In this document: piece after piece, positions 1 through 11,468 of the stretch | How positions within the stretch are numbered: position 1 is the first letter of the stretch | How the letters are laid out: each line of letters opens with the position of its first letter | Assembly (NCBI GenBank): GCA_025506515.1 | Contig: CM046457.1 | Coordinates: 2,717,063-2,781,062, forward strand | Reading direction: 5' to 3' | Length of the DNA: 64,000 bases | From: Flaveria trinervia | Taxonomy: Eukaryota; Streptophyta; Magnoliopsida; Asterales; Asteraceae | Position numbers and translations under genes: made by a program | The notes under the pieces: generated by a model | Database searches by the model: none | Told to the model about the DNA's origin: nothing | The model's input: the letters and a program-made list of their open reading frames with translations, nothing else

Positions 1-161
1 TCTGTTTGATCAGCTCCAAGGTTCCAGTTGGTTTTCAAGGATAGATCTTCGATCTGGTTACCATCAGCTGAAGGTGAAGGAGCAGGATATCCCTAAAACA
101 GCTTTTCGCACGCGCTCCGGTCACTATGAATATGTTATGTCATTTGGTCTGACCAATGCGC
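1..161 (+). pseudogene. Reverse transcriptase fragment of element A, upstream of insertion
   Basis: Frame 2 reads a gypsy reverse transcriptase segment. It contains LFDQLQGSSWFSRIDLRSGY, then the KTAFRT block and FGLTNA, which are conserved palm motifs just before the catalytic YxDD region. The frame stops abruptly at 161, where an LTR starting TGTAAGG begins. The same domain resumes at 2312 in the matching frame after one copy of the 5-bp duplication TGCGC, so both pieces belong to one original ORF. Confidence 0.85.
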
Positions 162-717
162 TGTAAGGCCCTATTCCCGGAAACCTCACAGTTGGTCAAT
201 CATAGCAATTAAAACATTAAACATTACAATTAAACAAGCTTAAGCAGTAGAAATAATTTATCAAAAGTCATTCACTTCATTTAAAACACTGTTGTTAAGC
301 AATACATTATCATTGACTGTTTACAAAAGACTTGTTTATATGCATTACAAAACAACAGCAACACGGAGTACGAATGGATGTCAGACTTTTCCTGCCGAGT
401 GGCTTCACCCTCGTGCCATCCTCAGCAATAATTACCTGCCAACTGAAAATGTATAAAAGTCAGTGTTGCTGAGTGAGCTCTAGTTTATAAGTAATAAAAA
501 TTTTCTATATGTTGTATATGAAAATACTCTTTTGTGTAGAATACAACTCTGTACTGTATATGCAAGCACGCATAAACTATATGAACAAATATTGTTCGTT
601 CTCTTTACTGTAGGCCTTGTCTGTTCTATAAACTTTTATCTTTATGTTTTACTTTCTGTATGGACCAGTGAGCAATACCCCAACTATATGCGCGATGGAA
701 AACGGGTGATGGGCCAT

Positions 718-852
718 CTATATCCCTCGAAAGGGTCAACTGTATCCCTCGAAAGGGTCAACTATATCCCCCGAAAGGGTCAACTGTATCCCTCGAAAGG
801 GTCAACTATATCCCCCGAAAGGGTCAACTGTATCCCTCGAAATGGTTCTGTG
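718..852 (-). repeat. 22-bp tandem repeat with W-box core, six units
   Basis: Six near-identical 22-bp units follow each other. Each holds the short inverted repeat CCCT-CGAA-AGGG followed by GGTCAA; the last unit has diverged. GGTCAA is the reverse of TTGACC, a W-box core bound by WRKY factors. Five intact W-box cores are present. The other two family-1 LTRs carry fewer units (6070-6140 and 26157-26204). Confidence 0.85.
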
Positions 853-1263
853 TACTATGTACAAGGCCAACCCAATCACCCAGGACACGTTGCAAAGGTC
901 CTGCCAATCTCAATTGATTGACCCTGTGTGCATAATAGGGTAGCTAACCCGCAGCACAGTTGAGCTAACGACAACATGGTCGTGTACCTCCTGTAAGCTT
1001 GCAAGACTTGTTAACATTTTCATTAATGTCCCTTTTCTTTCTTTATTGCTCTTTCACTTTATTATTACGATATACTTTACATTACGATAATACCACGTAA
1101 AGTCACATACTATAAGTAATAATAATAATAGCAATAACAATAATAAGGAACAATCATAATCAATCATATCATGCATGCAACATCACTAATAAGCCCTTAG
1201 TCAACCTCGGTCAAAACCCTAAGGCACAGACTCTCAGAAAAATTCTGTAAAAATTTCGAAGTC

Positions 1264-1690
1264 TTAGGTGCATGGGAACTATTTGGGCGCATGAGCCCTG
1301 TTCGGGCGTTTCATCACTATGTAGGCGCATGAGCCAACACAAGCATTACTTTAGGCGCATGAACTATTCAAGCGCATGGGCACTATTTATGCGTATGAAC
1401 ACTTAGACGCATGAGTAATTCAGGCGCATGGACACTTAGGCGCACGGGCCACTTGGGCGCATGGGCACTATTGGGGCGCATGGCCCTTTACTTAGTCGTC
1501 CAGCTAACATTTCTAGACGCATGGGCCACTGTTCAGGCGCATGGGCTGTACTTAATCATTTCTAAGGTAATCTTAGGCGCATGGGCTACTGTTTGGGCGC
1601 ATGGGCTACTGTTTGGGCGCATGGATTACACTTAATTCTTTCTAAGGCATTTTCAGGCGCATGAGCCTTATCTAGGCGCATGGACCTTTT
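1264..1690 (-). repeat. GGCGCATG-type short repeat array in family-1 LTR
   Basis: About nineteen imperfect copies of a unit around GGCGCATGGGC occur at 15-35 bp spacing. Variants include GACGCATG and GCGTATG. The equivalent arrays are at about 5298-5670 (inverted, CATGCGCC) and 26628-26975. The open frames across this array are products of the repetition and not genes. Confidence 0.8.
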
Positions 1691-2311
1691 GTTCAATATG
1701 TTTCCAGTATGTTTTCAACCCAATCATCAAATCCATCTGTTCCAAGCTTAAAGTGGCTATTCTAAACATGAATAACCTATAAGCATTCAAGAATCACATT
1801 CATTCATGCATAATGCATACGGGCATACATACTTAAACATTTGAAAATCATTTAAATACATTTTCAGCCCCAAAGATGTTTGAAAACAAGTAAAAACCGG
1901 GGTCTAGAACTCACCTGGTGCAACTTGGGTATTCTCCCTTTTAACTCGCTTGCAAAGAGTTCAAAACACCTAGAAACAACATCCAAACACATACACACGA
2001 GCACAAACATAACACATAAGCATATAGCCGGGATAAAACCCATCATAAACATGTAAAAACCACGAATTCTTACCTTGAATTCGTTCACTTCTTCTTCTTC
2101 CACAAACCGAGAGTTCTCTTCTGCTCTCTCTCTCTAGAAACGAAGAAAATGGTGATGTGAAGTGAGGGTGGGCGGCCATGCCCACCTTTACACCAACTTT
2201 TCAAAGATTTTTGTTCTTTTTACACTTTTAGTCCCTCCACTTGGACTTAATTGCCTTTCTTTCTTTTTATTCTTCCTATCTTGCCTTAAAAAAGCCGGGT
2301 GTTACATGCGC

Positions 2312-3469
2312 CAGCTGCTTTTATGGATTTGATGAATCAAGTGTGTCGACCAATGTTAGATAAATCAGTAATTGTGCTTATTGATGATATATTGATTTAT
2401 TCAAAGAGCGAGGAGGAGCATGCCGATCATATTCAAGAGGTGTTGGAGACGTTGAGAAAGGAGAAATTGTATGCAAAATTCTCCAAGTGCGCATTCTGGT
2501 TGCGCGAAGTTCAATTCTTAGGTCACGTGATGAATCCCGAGGGGATTATGGTAGACCCTGCTAAGGTGGAGGTTGTGATGCAATGGAAGTCTCCAAGGAC
2601 GCCATCCGAAATTCGTAGTTTCTTGGGGTTGGCGGGGTATTATCGAAGGTTCATTCAGGACTTTTTCAAGATCGCTTCTCCACTTACCAAGTTGACCCGA
2701 AAGGATATAACGTTTACATGGGGTCAAGCCCAAGAACAGGCGTTCGAGAAGTTAAAGGTGAGGTTGAATCAAGCTCCTGTCTTGTCATTACCCGAAGGAA
2801 GCGAGGATTTGGTTGTATATTCAGTGCTTCTTACTCGGGTTGGGGTGTGTATTAATGCAGAGGGGGAAGGTTATAGCCTATGCATCCCGATAACTGAAAG
2901 TTCATGAGGTCAACTACCCTACTCATGACTTGGAGCTAGCAGCCGTGGTCTTTGCACTAAAGATTTGGAGGCACTATCTGTACGGGACGAAATGCACCAT
3001 TTTCACTGATCATAAGAGCTTGAAGTACTTCTTCGAGCAGAAGGATCTGAACATGAGGCAGAGGCGATGGTTGGAGCTTATAAAGGATTATGATTACGAG
3101 ATCTATTACCATCCGGGCAAAGCCAACGTGGTGGCTGATGCTCTTAGCCAACAGGAGAGGCCCGAGCCGATTTGGGTGAAAACATATCAACTGATCATGA
3201 CCTCCGATGTAATGAAGCAAGTCAAGGAGTTTCAAGATGAGGCATTAAAAGAAGATCATCTAAACTCTGAAAGAATGAGAGGTCTGGTTGGGGAATTGGG
3301 TGAAAACACACTTGGTGTTAAAACTCGATTTGGACGGGTGTGGATTCCTCGTTTCGGGGATCTACGTGTGAGGATTTTGGATGAAGCTCATAAGACTCGA
3401 TACTCCCTTCATCCTGGTGCCACAAAGATGTATCAAGATATGAAGAAAGATATTGGTGGCCGGGTATGA
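2312..3469 (+). pseudogene. Element A reverse transcriptase, RNase H and start of integrase
   Basis: The first frame continues the reverse transcriptase with the catalytic block VIVLIDDILIYS intact, then the FLGHVM and LGLAGYYRRFI motifs of the thumb and connection. Near 2823 the frame shifts, which removes the reading of the first RNase H aspartate. A second small shift and a stop (CAA to TAA type) follow before 2905. RNase H then resumes at 2906-3170 with TDHKSL, the WLELIKDYDYEI stretch and the NVVADALS motif carrying the last acidic residue. The integrase zinc-binding histidines (HKTRYSLH) follow at about 3390-3415, and another frameshift comes just before 3466. Confidence 0.88.
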
Positions 3470-4151
3470 AGCGTGATGTGATGAAGTATGTGAGTAAGTG
3501 CCTTACTTGGCTACAAGTGCAGGCGGAACATCAGAAGCCGTATGGGAAGATCCAACCTTTGTATATACCGGAATGGAAGTGGGAGCACATCACCATGGAT
3601 TTCATTACAAGCTACCACGTACTCCCAAGGGGTACGATGCCATATGGGTGATTGTTGACCGTTTGACGAAGAGTGCTCACTTCCTACCAATCCGCGAGAC
3701 ATATTCATCTGAGAGGTTGGCTGACCTGTTCATCAAGGAGATTGTAACTCGTCATGGTGTGCCGGTGTCCATTGTGTCTGATCGTGACACCCGGTTTACA
3801 TCTGAATTCTGGAAGAAATTCCATGACGCTATGGGGACAAGGTTACATATTAGCACGGCTTATCATCCCCAAACTGATGGTAAGTCAGAAAGGACCATTC
3901 AGACACTGGAAGACATGCTTCGGGCATGTGTGATTGATTTTGGGGGAAGTTGGGATGACCACTTACAGTTAGCTGAATTCTCATACAACAACAGATATCA
4001 TGCCAACATTGGTATGCCACCATACGAGATGCTATACGGTAGGAGATGCAGAACACCCGTATGTTGGGGTGACATTGGTCAAAAGGAATTGGGAAGCGTC
4101 GAGGTAATCGTGGCTACGACTGAGAAGCTTGATAACATTAAGGCCTTCTAG
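3470..4151 (+). pseudogene. Element A integrase core, frameshifted
   Basis: The frame from 3466 reads the integrase zinc finger, but the second cysteine is replaced by Trp in KCLTWLQ. The core starts with MDFIT (first catalytic Asp) and shifts frame near 3610. The second frame continues with VIVDRLTKSAHFLPIRETYS, then VSDRDTRFTS (second Asp) and HPQTDGKSERTIQ (catalytic Glu). It ends at a TAG at 4149, after which a short stretch present in related elements seems to be missing. Catalytic residues are readable, but the gene cannot give one protein. Confidence 0.88.
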
Positions 4152-4613
4152 CCGTATGCTGATAAACAACGCAGACCAATTGAGTTCTAGGTGGGTGACC
4201 GGGTTATGTTGAAGGTCTCACCTTGGAAGGGCATTATCCGATTCAGGAAGCGGGGCAAGTTGAGCCCAAGATATATAGGCCCTTTCCGAATCATTGCTCG
4301 AGTAGGAGAGGTGGCCTATAGGTTGGAATTACCGGATGAGTTAAGTGGGATTCACCCGACATTTCATGTGTCTCATCTGAGAAAGTGTATAGCCGATGAA
4401 GACATGATTGTTCCACTGGAGGATATCAAAGTAGACGAAAGGCTCAATTATGTGGAGCAACCTGTGGCAATCATCGACTATAAAGAGAAGAGGCTGAGAA
4501 GTAAAGTGGTTCCTCTTGTGCATGTACAGTGGAAGCACAAGAAGGGATCTGAATCTACATGGGAGACGGAGGAGGAAATGAGACAGCATTACCCTCGTCT
4601 ATTTAAGGAATAG
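4152..4613 (+). pseudogene. Element A integrase C-terminus with chromodomain-like tail
   Basis: After an in-frame TAG near 4188 the frame reads GDRVMLKVSPWKGIIRF, the YIGPF motif and HVSHLRKC, the usual GPY/F module of gypsy integrases. It ends with VHVQWKHKKGSESTWE and YPRLF, the chromodomain-like tail of Del/Tekay-type chromoviruses. Such tails are thought to steer insertion to heterochromatin. The stop at 4611-4613 lies 38 bp before the 3' LTR, the expected layout for this group. Confidence 0.85.
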
Positions 4614-4651
4614 CAGGTTTTAGGGACGAAACCTATATAAGGGGGTGGACT

Positions 4652-6698
4652 TGTAACAGCCGGCTATTTCTTAAAAAGAAAAGAAAGAATAATAGGTGAA
4701 GAATAAAAGAAAGAAAAAGCAATAACACCCAAGTAGAGGGATTAAAAGTGTAAAAAGGACAAAACTTTGAAAAAGTCGGTGTAAAGGTGGGCATGGCCGC
4801 CCACCCTCTTTTCACATCACTCTCATTTGGACTTTAGAGAGAGAAAGACAAGAGGAGAGCAGAAACTCTCGATTTGAAGAAGAAGAAGGAATCGAATTCA
4901 AGGTAAGAATTCGTGGTTTTAAGTGTTTATGACGGGTTTTATCCCGGTTATATGCATATGTGCTTATGTATTTGTGTATGTGCTCGGGCGTGTGTGTGTT
5001 TGGTGTTGTTTTTAGGTGTTTGAACTCATTGCAAGCGGGTTAGAAAGGAAGAAACACCCAAGTTGCATCAGGTGAGTTCTAGACCCCGGTTTTACTTGTT
5101 TTAAACTATCTTTAGGGCCGAAAATGTATTAAAATGATTTTCAAAGCTTTTGTATGTTTACCCGTATGTAATATGCATGATTGGATGTTGATTCTTGAAT
5201 GCTCATAGGTTGTTCATGTTTAAAATAGCCACATTAAGCTGTGAACAGATGGGTTCGATGATTGGGTTTGAAAACATACTGGAAACATGTTACACAGAAG
5301 GTCCATGCGCCTAGATAAGGCTCATGCGCCTAGATAAGGCTCATGCGCCTGGAAATGCCTTAGAAGAATTTAAGTATAGCCCATGCGCCTGAACAATGGT
5401 CCATGCGCCTAGAAATATTAGTCGGACGACTAAGTGTAGGGCTATGCGCCCCAATAATGCCCATGCGCCCAAGCGGCTCATGCGCCTAAGTGTTCATGCG
5501 TCCGAATAATCCATACGCCTAAGTGTTCATACGCACAATAGTGTCCATGCGCCTGAATAGTTCATGCGCCTAAAGTGATAAAATGATTAAGGGTTGGCTG
5601 ATGCGCCTACATAGTGATGAAACGCCCAAACAGGGCTCATGCGCCCAAATAGTGACCAAGCGCCTAAGCACTTAGAAATTTTTATAGAATTTTCTAGGAA
5701 TCTGTGCTTTAGGGTTTTTGACCGAGGTTGACTAGGGCTTATTTATGATGATGTTTCATGCATAGTTATGATTGTTACTATTATTGTTATTGCTATTATA
5801 TTACTTATAGTATGTGACTTTACGTGGTATGTTATATCGTAACGTAAAGTATACCGTAATAATAAAGTGAAAGAGCAATAAAGAAAAGAAGAGAACATTA
5901 ATGAAAATGTTAACAAGTCTTGCAAGCTTACAGGAGGTGCACGACCATGTTGTCGTTAGCTCAACTGTGCTGCGGGTTAGCTATCCTATTATGCACACCG
6001 GGCCAATCAATTGAGATTGGCAGGATCTTTGTAGCGTGTCCTGGGTGATTGGGTCGGCCTTGTACACAGTACACAGAACCCTTTCGAGGGATAAAGTTGA
6101 CCCTTTCGAGGGATATACTTGACCCTTTCGAATGATATAGATGGCCCATCATCCATTTTTCCATCACGCATATAGTTGGGGTATGCTCACTGGTCAATAC
6201 AGAAAGTGAAACATAAAGATAAAAGTTTATAGAACAGACAAGGCATATAGTAAAGAGAACGAACAGTATTTGTTCATATAGTTAATGCGTGCTCGCTTAT
6301 GCAGTACAGAGTTGTATTTTACAGAAAAGAGTATTTTCATATACAACATATAGAAAGTATTTTATCACTTTTAAAACTAGAATTCACTGAGCAACACTGA
6401 CTTTTATACATTTTCATTTGGCAGGTAATTGTTGCTGAGGATGGCACGAGGGTGAAACTACTCGACAGGAAAAGATTGACATCCATTCGTACTCTATGTT
6501 GCTGTTGTTTTGTAATGCGTTAAAACAATTCTTTTGTAAACAGATAATGATGATGTATTGCTTAACAACAGTGTTTTAAATGAAATGAATGGTTTTTAAT
6601 AAATCATATCTGCTGTTTAAGTTTGCATAATTATAACATGTAGTGTTTTAACTGCTATAATTGACCAATTATGAGGTGCCCGGGAACGGGGCCTTACA
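4652..6698 (+). repeat. 3' LTR of element A (family 1)
   Basis: The LTR begins TGTAACAGCC directly after the purine tract AAGGGGGTGGA and ends GGCCTTACA, giving TG...CA ends over 2047 bp. It holds an inverted GGCGCATG-type array (about 5298-5670) and three 22-bp units (about 6070-6140), two of them with an intact TTGACC core. Its sense orientation fixes the other family-1 copies (162-2306 and 25600-27607) as minus-strand insertions. Confidence 0.9.
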
Positions 6699-7708
6699 TC
6701 GTAGACAACCATTCCACCCCACCACTGGCATCATCCACCACCGCCGTCGATAACCACCGTAGTACTTCCATTAGGGGTTTAAGACAATGTGGATCTATAG
6801 TTTCGGCAGCAATGGTGGTGGTGGTCAAGGGTAGAAAGACACAATCATGATAAAGATAGTGATCCAAAATCGATATGGCTTTCATAATTTTGGGGCTCCT
6901 CCGGTATCGGTTGTGGTCGTAAGGTAAAGAGAGGTCTGGCAGAAGAGGGGATGATAGTGTTAGGGATGATTTTGTGTGTGTTTATTATAAGTTTTTTTAT
7001 TAAATAAAGATGGGTCCATACAATTAATTTCTTGTTTTTGTTTTTGCTTATTTAATGTTAGGGATGTATGTACATGCCATTTCACACTCATTTAATATAA
7101 AACCTTAATAGAAGTTAGTATTTAAGATCAAGTGTGTTATCATTTGGCAAACAATTACAACGAATAATGTAATTTGTGAAGAGTTAGTAGCAATCCAACA
7201 ATACTGGCATACCACAGGACCAACAATGTAAATAACTCTTTAAAAATTATAGGTTGCTATTTTGTAGCATTTGTATATGAACTTCAACTATTGTTCTATA
7301 AAAATAGCTAGACTCAGCGTATTGTCCTAGTGTCTATCCTATCACATCAATGGGTAACAATCTTTTACTTTCAACATCAATCGTGACTAGAAAATCTTTT
7401 CGTATATTTTTCTTTCTCTCGAAACAACTACATATTTCATCATTCTTATTCGAGAACATAAAAAAACATATGACATTACTATTAAAAACATAATGCAAAT
7501 GTTTATACATTTATAACATAATATTACTATAATTTTTTTAAAAATAGTTTATATGGATTCAAATACATATTTATAAAGAACACTCACATGATAATAATCT
7601 AAATTACAAAAAAAATACTTAAAAGGAATTAAAACATGATAGTGTAAAGTAATTATTATACTTAAAAGAAGTCATAAAACATATTAAAAGAAGTAAGCAT
7701 ATTAATAA
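6699..7708. other. Intergenic DNA, no gene recognised
   Basis: The first 300 bp have a mixed composition with CCACC and GGTGG runs, and the rest is AT-rich. No coding similarity, paired ends or target duplication was found. Confidence 0.5.
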
Positions 7709-7740
7709 CTAGGTTAGTATCTTGTGTATTACACAGGTTG
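7709..7740 (-). mobile_element. Possible Helitron 3' terminus remnant
   Basis: Read on the minus strand the stretch ends in a short hairpin (TGTGT/ACACA, loop of 3), about 10 bp of spacer, then CTAG followed by T. This is the 3' signature of plant Helitrons. No coding part and no 5' end were found, so it would be a non-autonomous or truncated copy. Confidence 0.35.
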
Positions 7741-8281
7741 AATTAATAAAAATAATAAATAACTAATAATAAAAATTTATGAATTATAAAACCATGTTTG
7801 AAGATAAAATATGATTATAATTGCATATGAATAGCTATTTCAAGTAAATAAACAATAGATAAGTTATAGACAGATAGATATATAGATAAATATATAGTCT
7901 AGAAACTATTTATTTAACGGATTATAATTAGTAATAAACACGAAAAATTACAGTACGATATTTTAATATAAGATATGTATAAAATTATATATACGTAGTT
8001 GTTCAAGAGATAAAACAATTAAATTATTTTTAAATCTCTTATCTAAATAGTTTCATTTTTAAATATTTGTTATTTAAGATTTTCTTATAAAAAATCTTGT
8101 TTATTAAAAACTCAAGTTTCTAATTATCCTGGTTGTATTATAAAACTACTTTTAGAAATTCCATATTTTTTATTATTATTAAAAAAGACTGTTTAAAATA
8201 TTTGTTTCAAAAGGTTCAGTATTTTGGAAAATATATGAATTTTAATATTGTTAGTTAAATTTATTTTTAAAAACATAGTTT

Positions 8282-8330
8282 TATATATATATATATTATA
8301 TATATATATATATATAATATATATATATAT

Positions 8331-8364
<34 letters not shown>

Positions 8365-8372
8365 ATATATAT
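8282..8372. repeat. (TA)n microsatellite
   Basis: About 90 bp of nearly pure TA dinucleotides are interrupted by single-base shifts. The IYIY-type open frame across it is an artefact of the repeat. Confidence 0.95.
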
Positions 8373-11016
8373 GAGAGAAGAAATATATATCAATTGAGCA
8401 AATTAATTTTTATGAAAAGAGAGAAATTGTTTGAATGTTTAAATTACTTTAATATCCTTTTGGAGGGAAAATAAAGTGAGCAAGTTTAAAACAATGACAA
8501 GTGTCAAAAGGTAGTTTAAGAAAATGACAAGTGACAAAAAAAATATTTTTTTATTAATATTTATAGATTTACAATATTAATCTAAAGTGTAATAGATAAT
8601 GTATTATCTAATAGTTAATGTAGTGCGTTAAATAACGTATTAACTTACTTGATCTAATTGTTTAAGGGGAACTTCGAGATCATGGGTTCAATCCCTAACA
8701 CGTACGATTAAGTAATAACTTAATGTTACTAACTTACCAACCACTAGCACACCGTTTAAAAAAATTATAATGTTTTAGTTAGAAGAAGTTTATCGAATGA
8801 GAGAAAAATAAGAAGTATTACATTGAGCATTTGTAGCTTATGTTTCAAAACTTGTAACACATATCTTTAAAAAAAATTGTAAAATTACAATGGAAGCCAA
8901 AGATATGCTTTAAATAATATGTCGGGAGAACAAGCTCTTCATGGCGGGAGACTTTGATAGTTTTTTTTTTAAATTAAAATAAAAACATAGATAGAAGAAA
9001 CACTTCGCAACGAAAACCTACCACACACGCCACATAGTATTTTTATTTTGTTAAAAACACTTCTCAACAAAAACTTTATATAAGAAAAAATAAAAGGTAA
9101 CACATGTTTTTTGTAGGCATCTATTTTATTAAAATAAAATTTACCTCGTCCTAGAACACCCGTTCCGATCCCGTGGTGGATTTTTTTTCACTTAGACCCT
9201 TATATCAATAGATAAAATACAAATTAACCCTTCTTGATTTGATTCCTTTTCACTTGGGCATTTAGGTAAAACAGACAACCTAAACTCTTTTCTTGTTTTA
9301 AAATAAAATTCACCCTAAACTTATAAATTAAACTTAACTAGGGTTGTACACGAACGCGTGTTGCGCGTTGGATGAACGGATTAAATCGAGGCTAAGATAA
9401 AATTAATGTTCTCATCTTATCACCACCATTGCTTGATGGAAAACATACCACTAATGACAACGACACCGACCTCATGAAAAACGACTTTAACGCAAACTTT
9501 GGCTCAAAGTTCCTAATGTGATTATTAACCAATGGTTGCATGGGGGTTGTGGGTATGCAATGACCGTACTCTAACCCTTCCAATCTTGGATTTGAACTCA
9601 TCACAGTCAAAAGATAAAAAAACATATCAAACTATGAAGATGAAATCACATAATAAAATGTTATCAACAGTGGCTTGTAACATCACAATGAATAGTGATG
9701 CCTTATCTATTATCAACTCATAATAACAAATTGTCTCAGATGAGTTACTTTCATCATCATAGGCCAAACAAAATTACAACTACAACTTCAATGAGCAAGG
9801 GCTCAAACTCATTAGCTCTACAACTTGAAAAGGCAACCATCGGTGAGCCAGAGACCACCGACCATGTCAAAGCAACCTTACTATCATTAGATAAACACCC
9901 AACTTCACCACCATAAAGACGTCACCAAAGGTGGGTCGGAGACCATTGGCGGCATCAAGGAGACAATCGTGCTACGAAAGTAGGAAAATCGACCAAACAG
10001 AGAAAGAAGGAAACTCAGAGACTCAATCGTGTCCGACGCCACCTCCAAAGATCACCTCAAATCTGAGTGTGCGAAAGTTAAAGATACGGTTAGGGGGAAC
10101 TTGGGTTAGCCGCCTACAACCGATGCAACCGACAACCAACTAAAAGTCACCGCTTCGCGGGTGGCTGGCGGCAGTGGCAATAGAAGTCGTCTTCGCCTAA
10201 AAAAAACTGTTACCCAGCTGTGGTTTTAAGAAAGACGGACGGTCGACGGATGAAAACGACGGGCCAGTCGGAGTGGCCACCGCCTCCGTCTCCATGGCAA
10301 CCACACCACAATATGTCTCTAGAACTTCCAGAACATACATATATATGATAGGTAGAGAGAACCAATTTGTAAATACTCAAAAAGATGTGGGAAAAACAAA
10401 AACCCATTAAAACATTATTCATTCATTTGCTTTTTAAATATACAGGGAAATTCATATAATTTTGTTATACTTATAATTATATAATGTATTGATTGTTTTA
10501 TTATTTAAAGGTATTTTAGGTTTATTTTTATAAATAAAAAATTTTAATATAAAATTTTGAAAAATACCACATTTCACCTCTTAATTTATTTATCATTTGA
10601 TGTTATTTTAATTTTTTCAATTAAATAAAATATTTCAATATTTAAGTTTAGATTAAATTAAGATAATTTAGGTTTTGGGAAATCTAGGACGACATTATGC
10701 CTAGAGTTGGTTCAATATTGAGTGTTTTGCAGTCGATCCATTTCAAGTGAGCTTATTCCAAGCATGACTCAATTCGTTTGTATTTAAAAAAATCTTTTTT
10801 AAAAATTAATATTCAAATTGAATTTTTTAATAACTTTAAAGTTTTAGGAAGAGATACAAGCCATATTTTGAAATGTTGATCTTTTATGAAAAAGTAATAA
10901 AAGTGTTTTAAAGTAAGTCGCGTTTAATTCTAAGTGAATTTAACCTTTTTATGTATTTAATAAAAAACTTTACACACTTCTCAACAAGTGCCTAACACGC
11001 ACACTACGTTGTAATT
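8373..11016. other. AT-rich intergenic DNA with dispersed repeat pieces
   Basis: No gene is recognised. Near 8690 a B-box-like GGTTCAATCCC hints at a decayed tRNA-derived SINE. Stretches at 9116-9260 and 10445-10660 resemble 25210-25560. Between them (about 9320-10440) lies unrelated DNA richer in GC, with short open frames that show no recognisable product. The right part (10.7-11.0 kb) shows nothing. Confidence 0.5.
9116..9260. repeat. Dispersed intergenic repeat, copy 1 (left part)
   Basis: The stretch with TTACCTCGTCC, GTGGATTTTT, TAGACCCTTATATC and ATACAAATTAA aligns by eye to 25215-25345. A continuation at about 10445-10660 aligns to 25385-25530. The first copy is therefore interrupted by about 1.1 kb of other sequence. 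Confidence 0.55.
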
Positions 11017-11264
11017 TTAGGGGCTGTTGGTAGCCTCTTAATGGTTCCATTAAGAGGCTACCTCTGAACCGTTAAGAGGCTTGAGTGTTTGTTTTACAAA
11101 AAAGGAGGCTCTGAACTGAACCATTCAGTGCTGAATGGTTCAGATATGAAAAGATGCTGAATGGAAATTGAGATAAAAATACCCTCACAAAACCTAACCC
11201 CCATCTTCAACTCCCGTCATCCCCCCAACCCCAGCACCACCGACCTCTAGCAGACCACCGGCAA

Positions 11265-11468
11265 CCTCCGCAGCACTGTCGGCCGGCCACCCCCGATCTC
11301 TGCAGCCCGACCGCAGGCCACCCCCCGACGAACGCAGACCTCTGCAGACCGCATCTCCGTCGCCGACCTCCGCAACACCGTCGACCGGCCACCCCCGACC
11401 TCCGCAGCCCTACTGCAAGCCACCCTCGACGAACGCAGCCCTCCACAGACCGCCATCCTCACCTCCGC
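11265..11468. repeat. 102-bp GC-rich tandem duplication inside the Harbinger element
   Basis: Two imperfect 102-bp units (11265-11366 and 11367-11468) share CCGGCCACCCCCGA, then GACGAACGCAG and CAGACCGC. The block is a strongly C-rich island in otherwise AT-rich DNA. The Arg/Cys-rich open frames on the minus strand reflect this composition. Confidence 0.75.

Larger units (their letters stand above)
162..2306 (-). mobile_element. Solo LTR, family 1, inserted in element A reverse transcriptase
   Basis: A 2145-bp block starts TGTAAGGCCC and ends GGGTGTTACA, and is flanked by TGCGC on both sides (157-161 and 2307-2311). It matches the 3' LTR of element A (4652-6698) in reverse orientation: the GGCGCATG array, the Cys-free CT-rich end and the GCTGAGTGAG block recur in inverse order. 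There is no internal region, so it is a solo LTR, presumably left by recombination between the two LTRs of a full element. It lies antisense to its host. Confidence 0.9.
1..6698 (+). mobile_element. Ty3/gypsy chromovirus, element A, 3' part (window cuts it)
   Basis: The window opens inside the reverse transcriptase of a Ty3/gypsy element. Reverse transcriptase, RNase H, integrase and a chromodomain-like C-terminus follow in gypsy order, then a purine tract (4639-4649) and a 2047-bp 3' LTR (4652-6698). The chromodomain-like tail and the roughly 2-kb LTR suggest a chromovirus of the Del/Tekay type; that lineage call is an inference. The pol region carries several frameshifts and stops, so the copy is dead. 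A solo LTR of the same family (162-2306) is inserted in the reverse transcriptase. The 5' LTR, gag and protease lie outside the window, so the element's own target duplication cannot be checked. Confidence 0.88.

Noticed and set aside
8193..8393. Open frame with Ile-Tyr repeats
   Set aside because: Translation of the TA microsatellite.
9532..10143. Several short overlapping plus-strand open frames
   Set aside because: No shared frame, no similarity and no splice-linked structure; chance frames in DNA that is less AT-rich.
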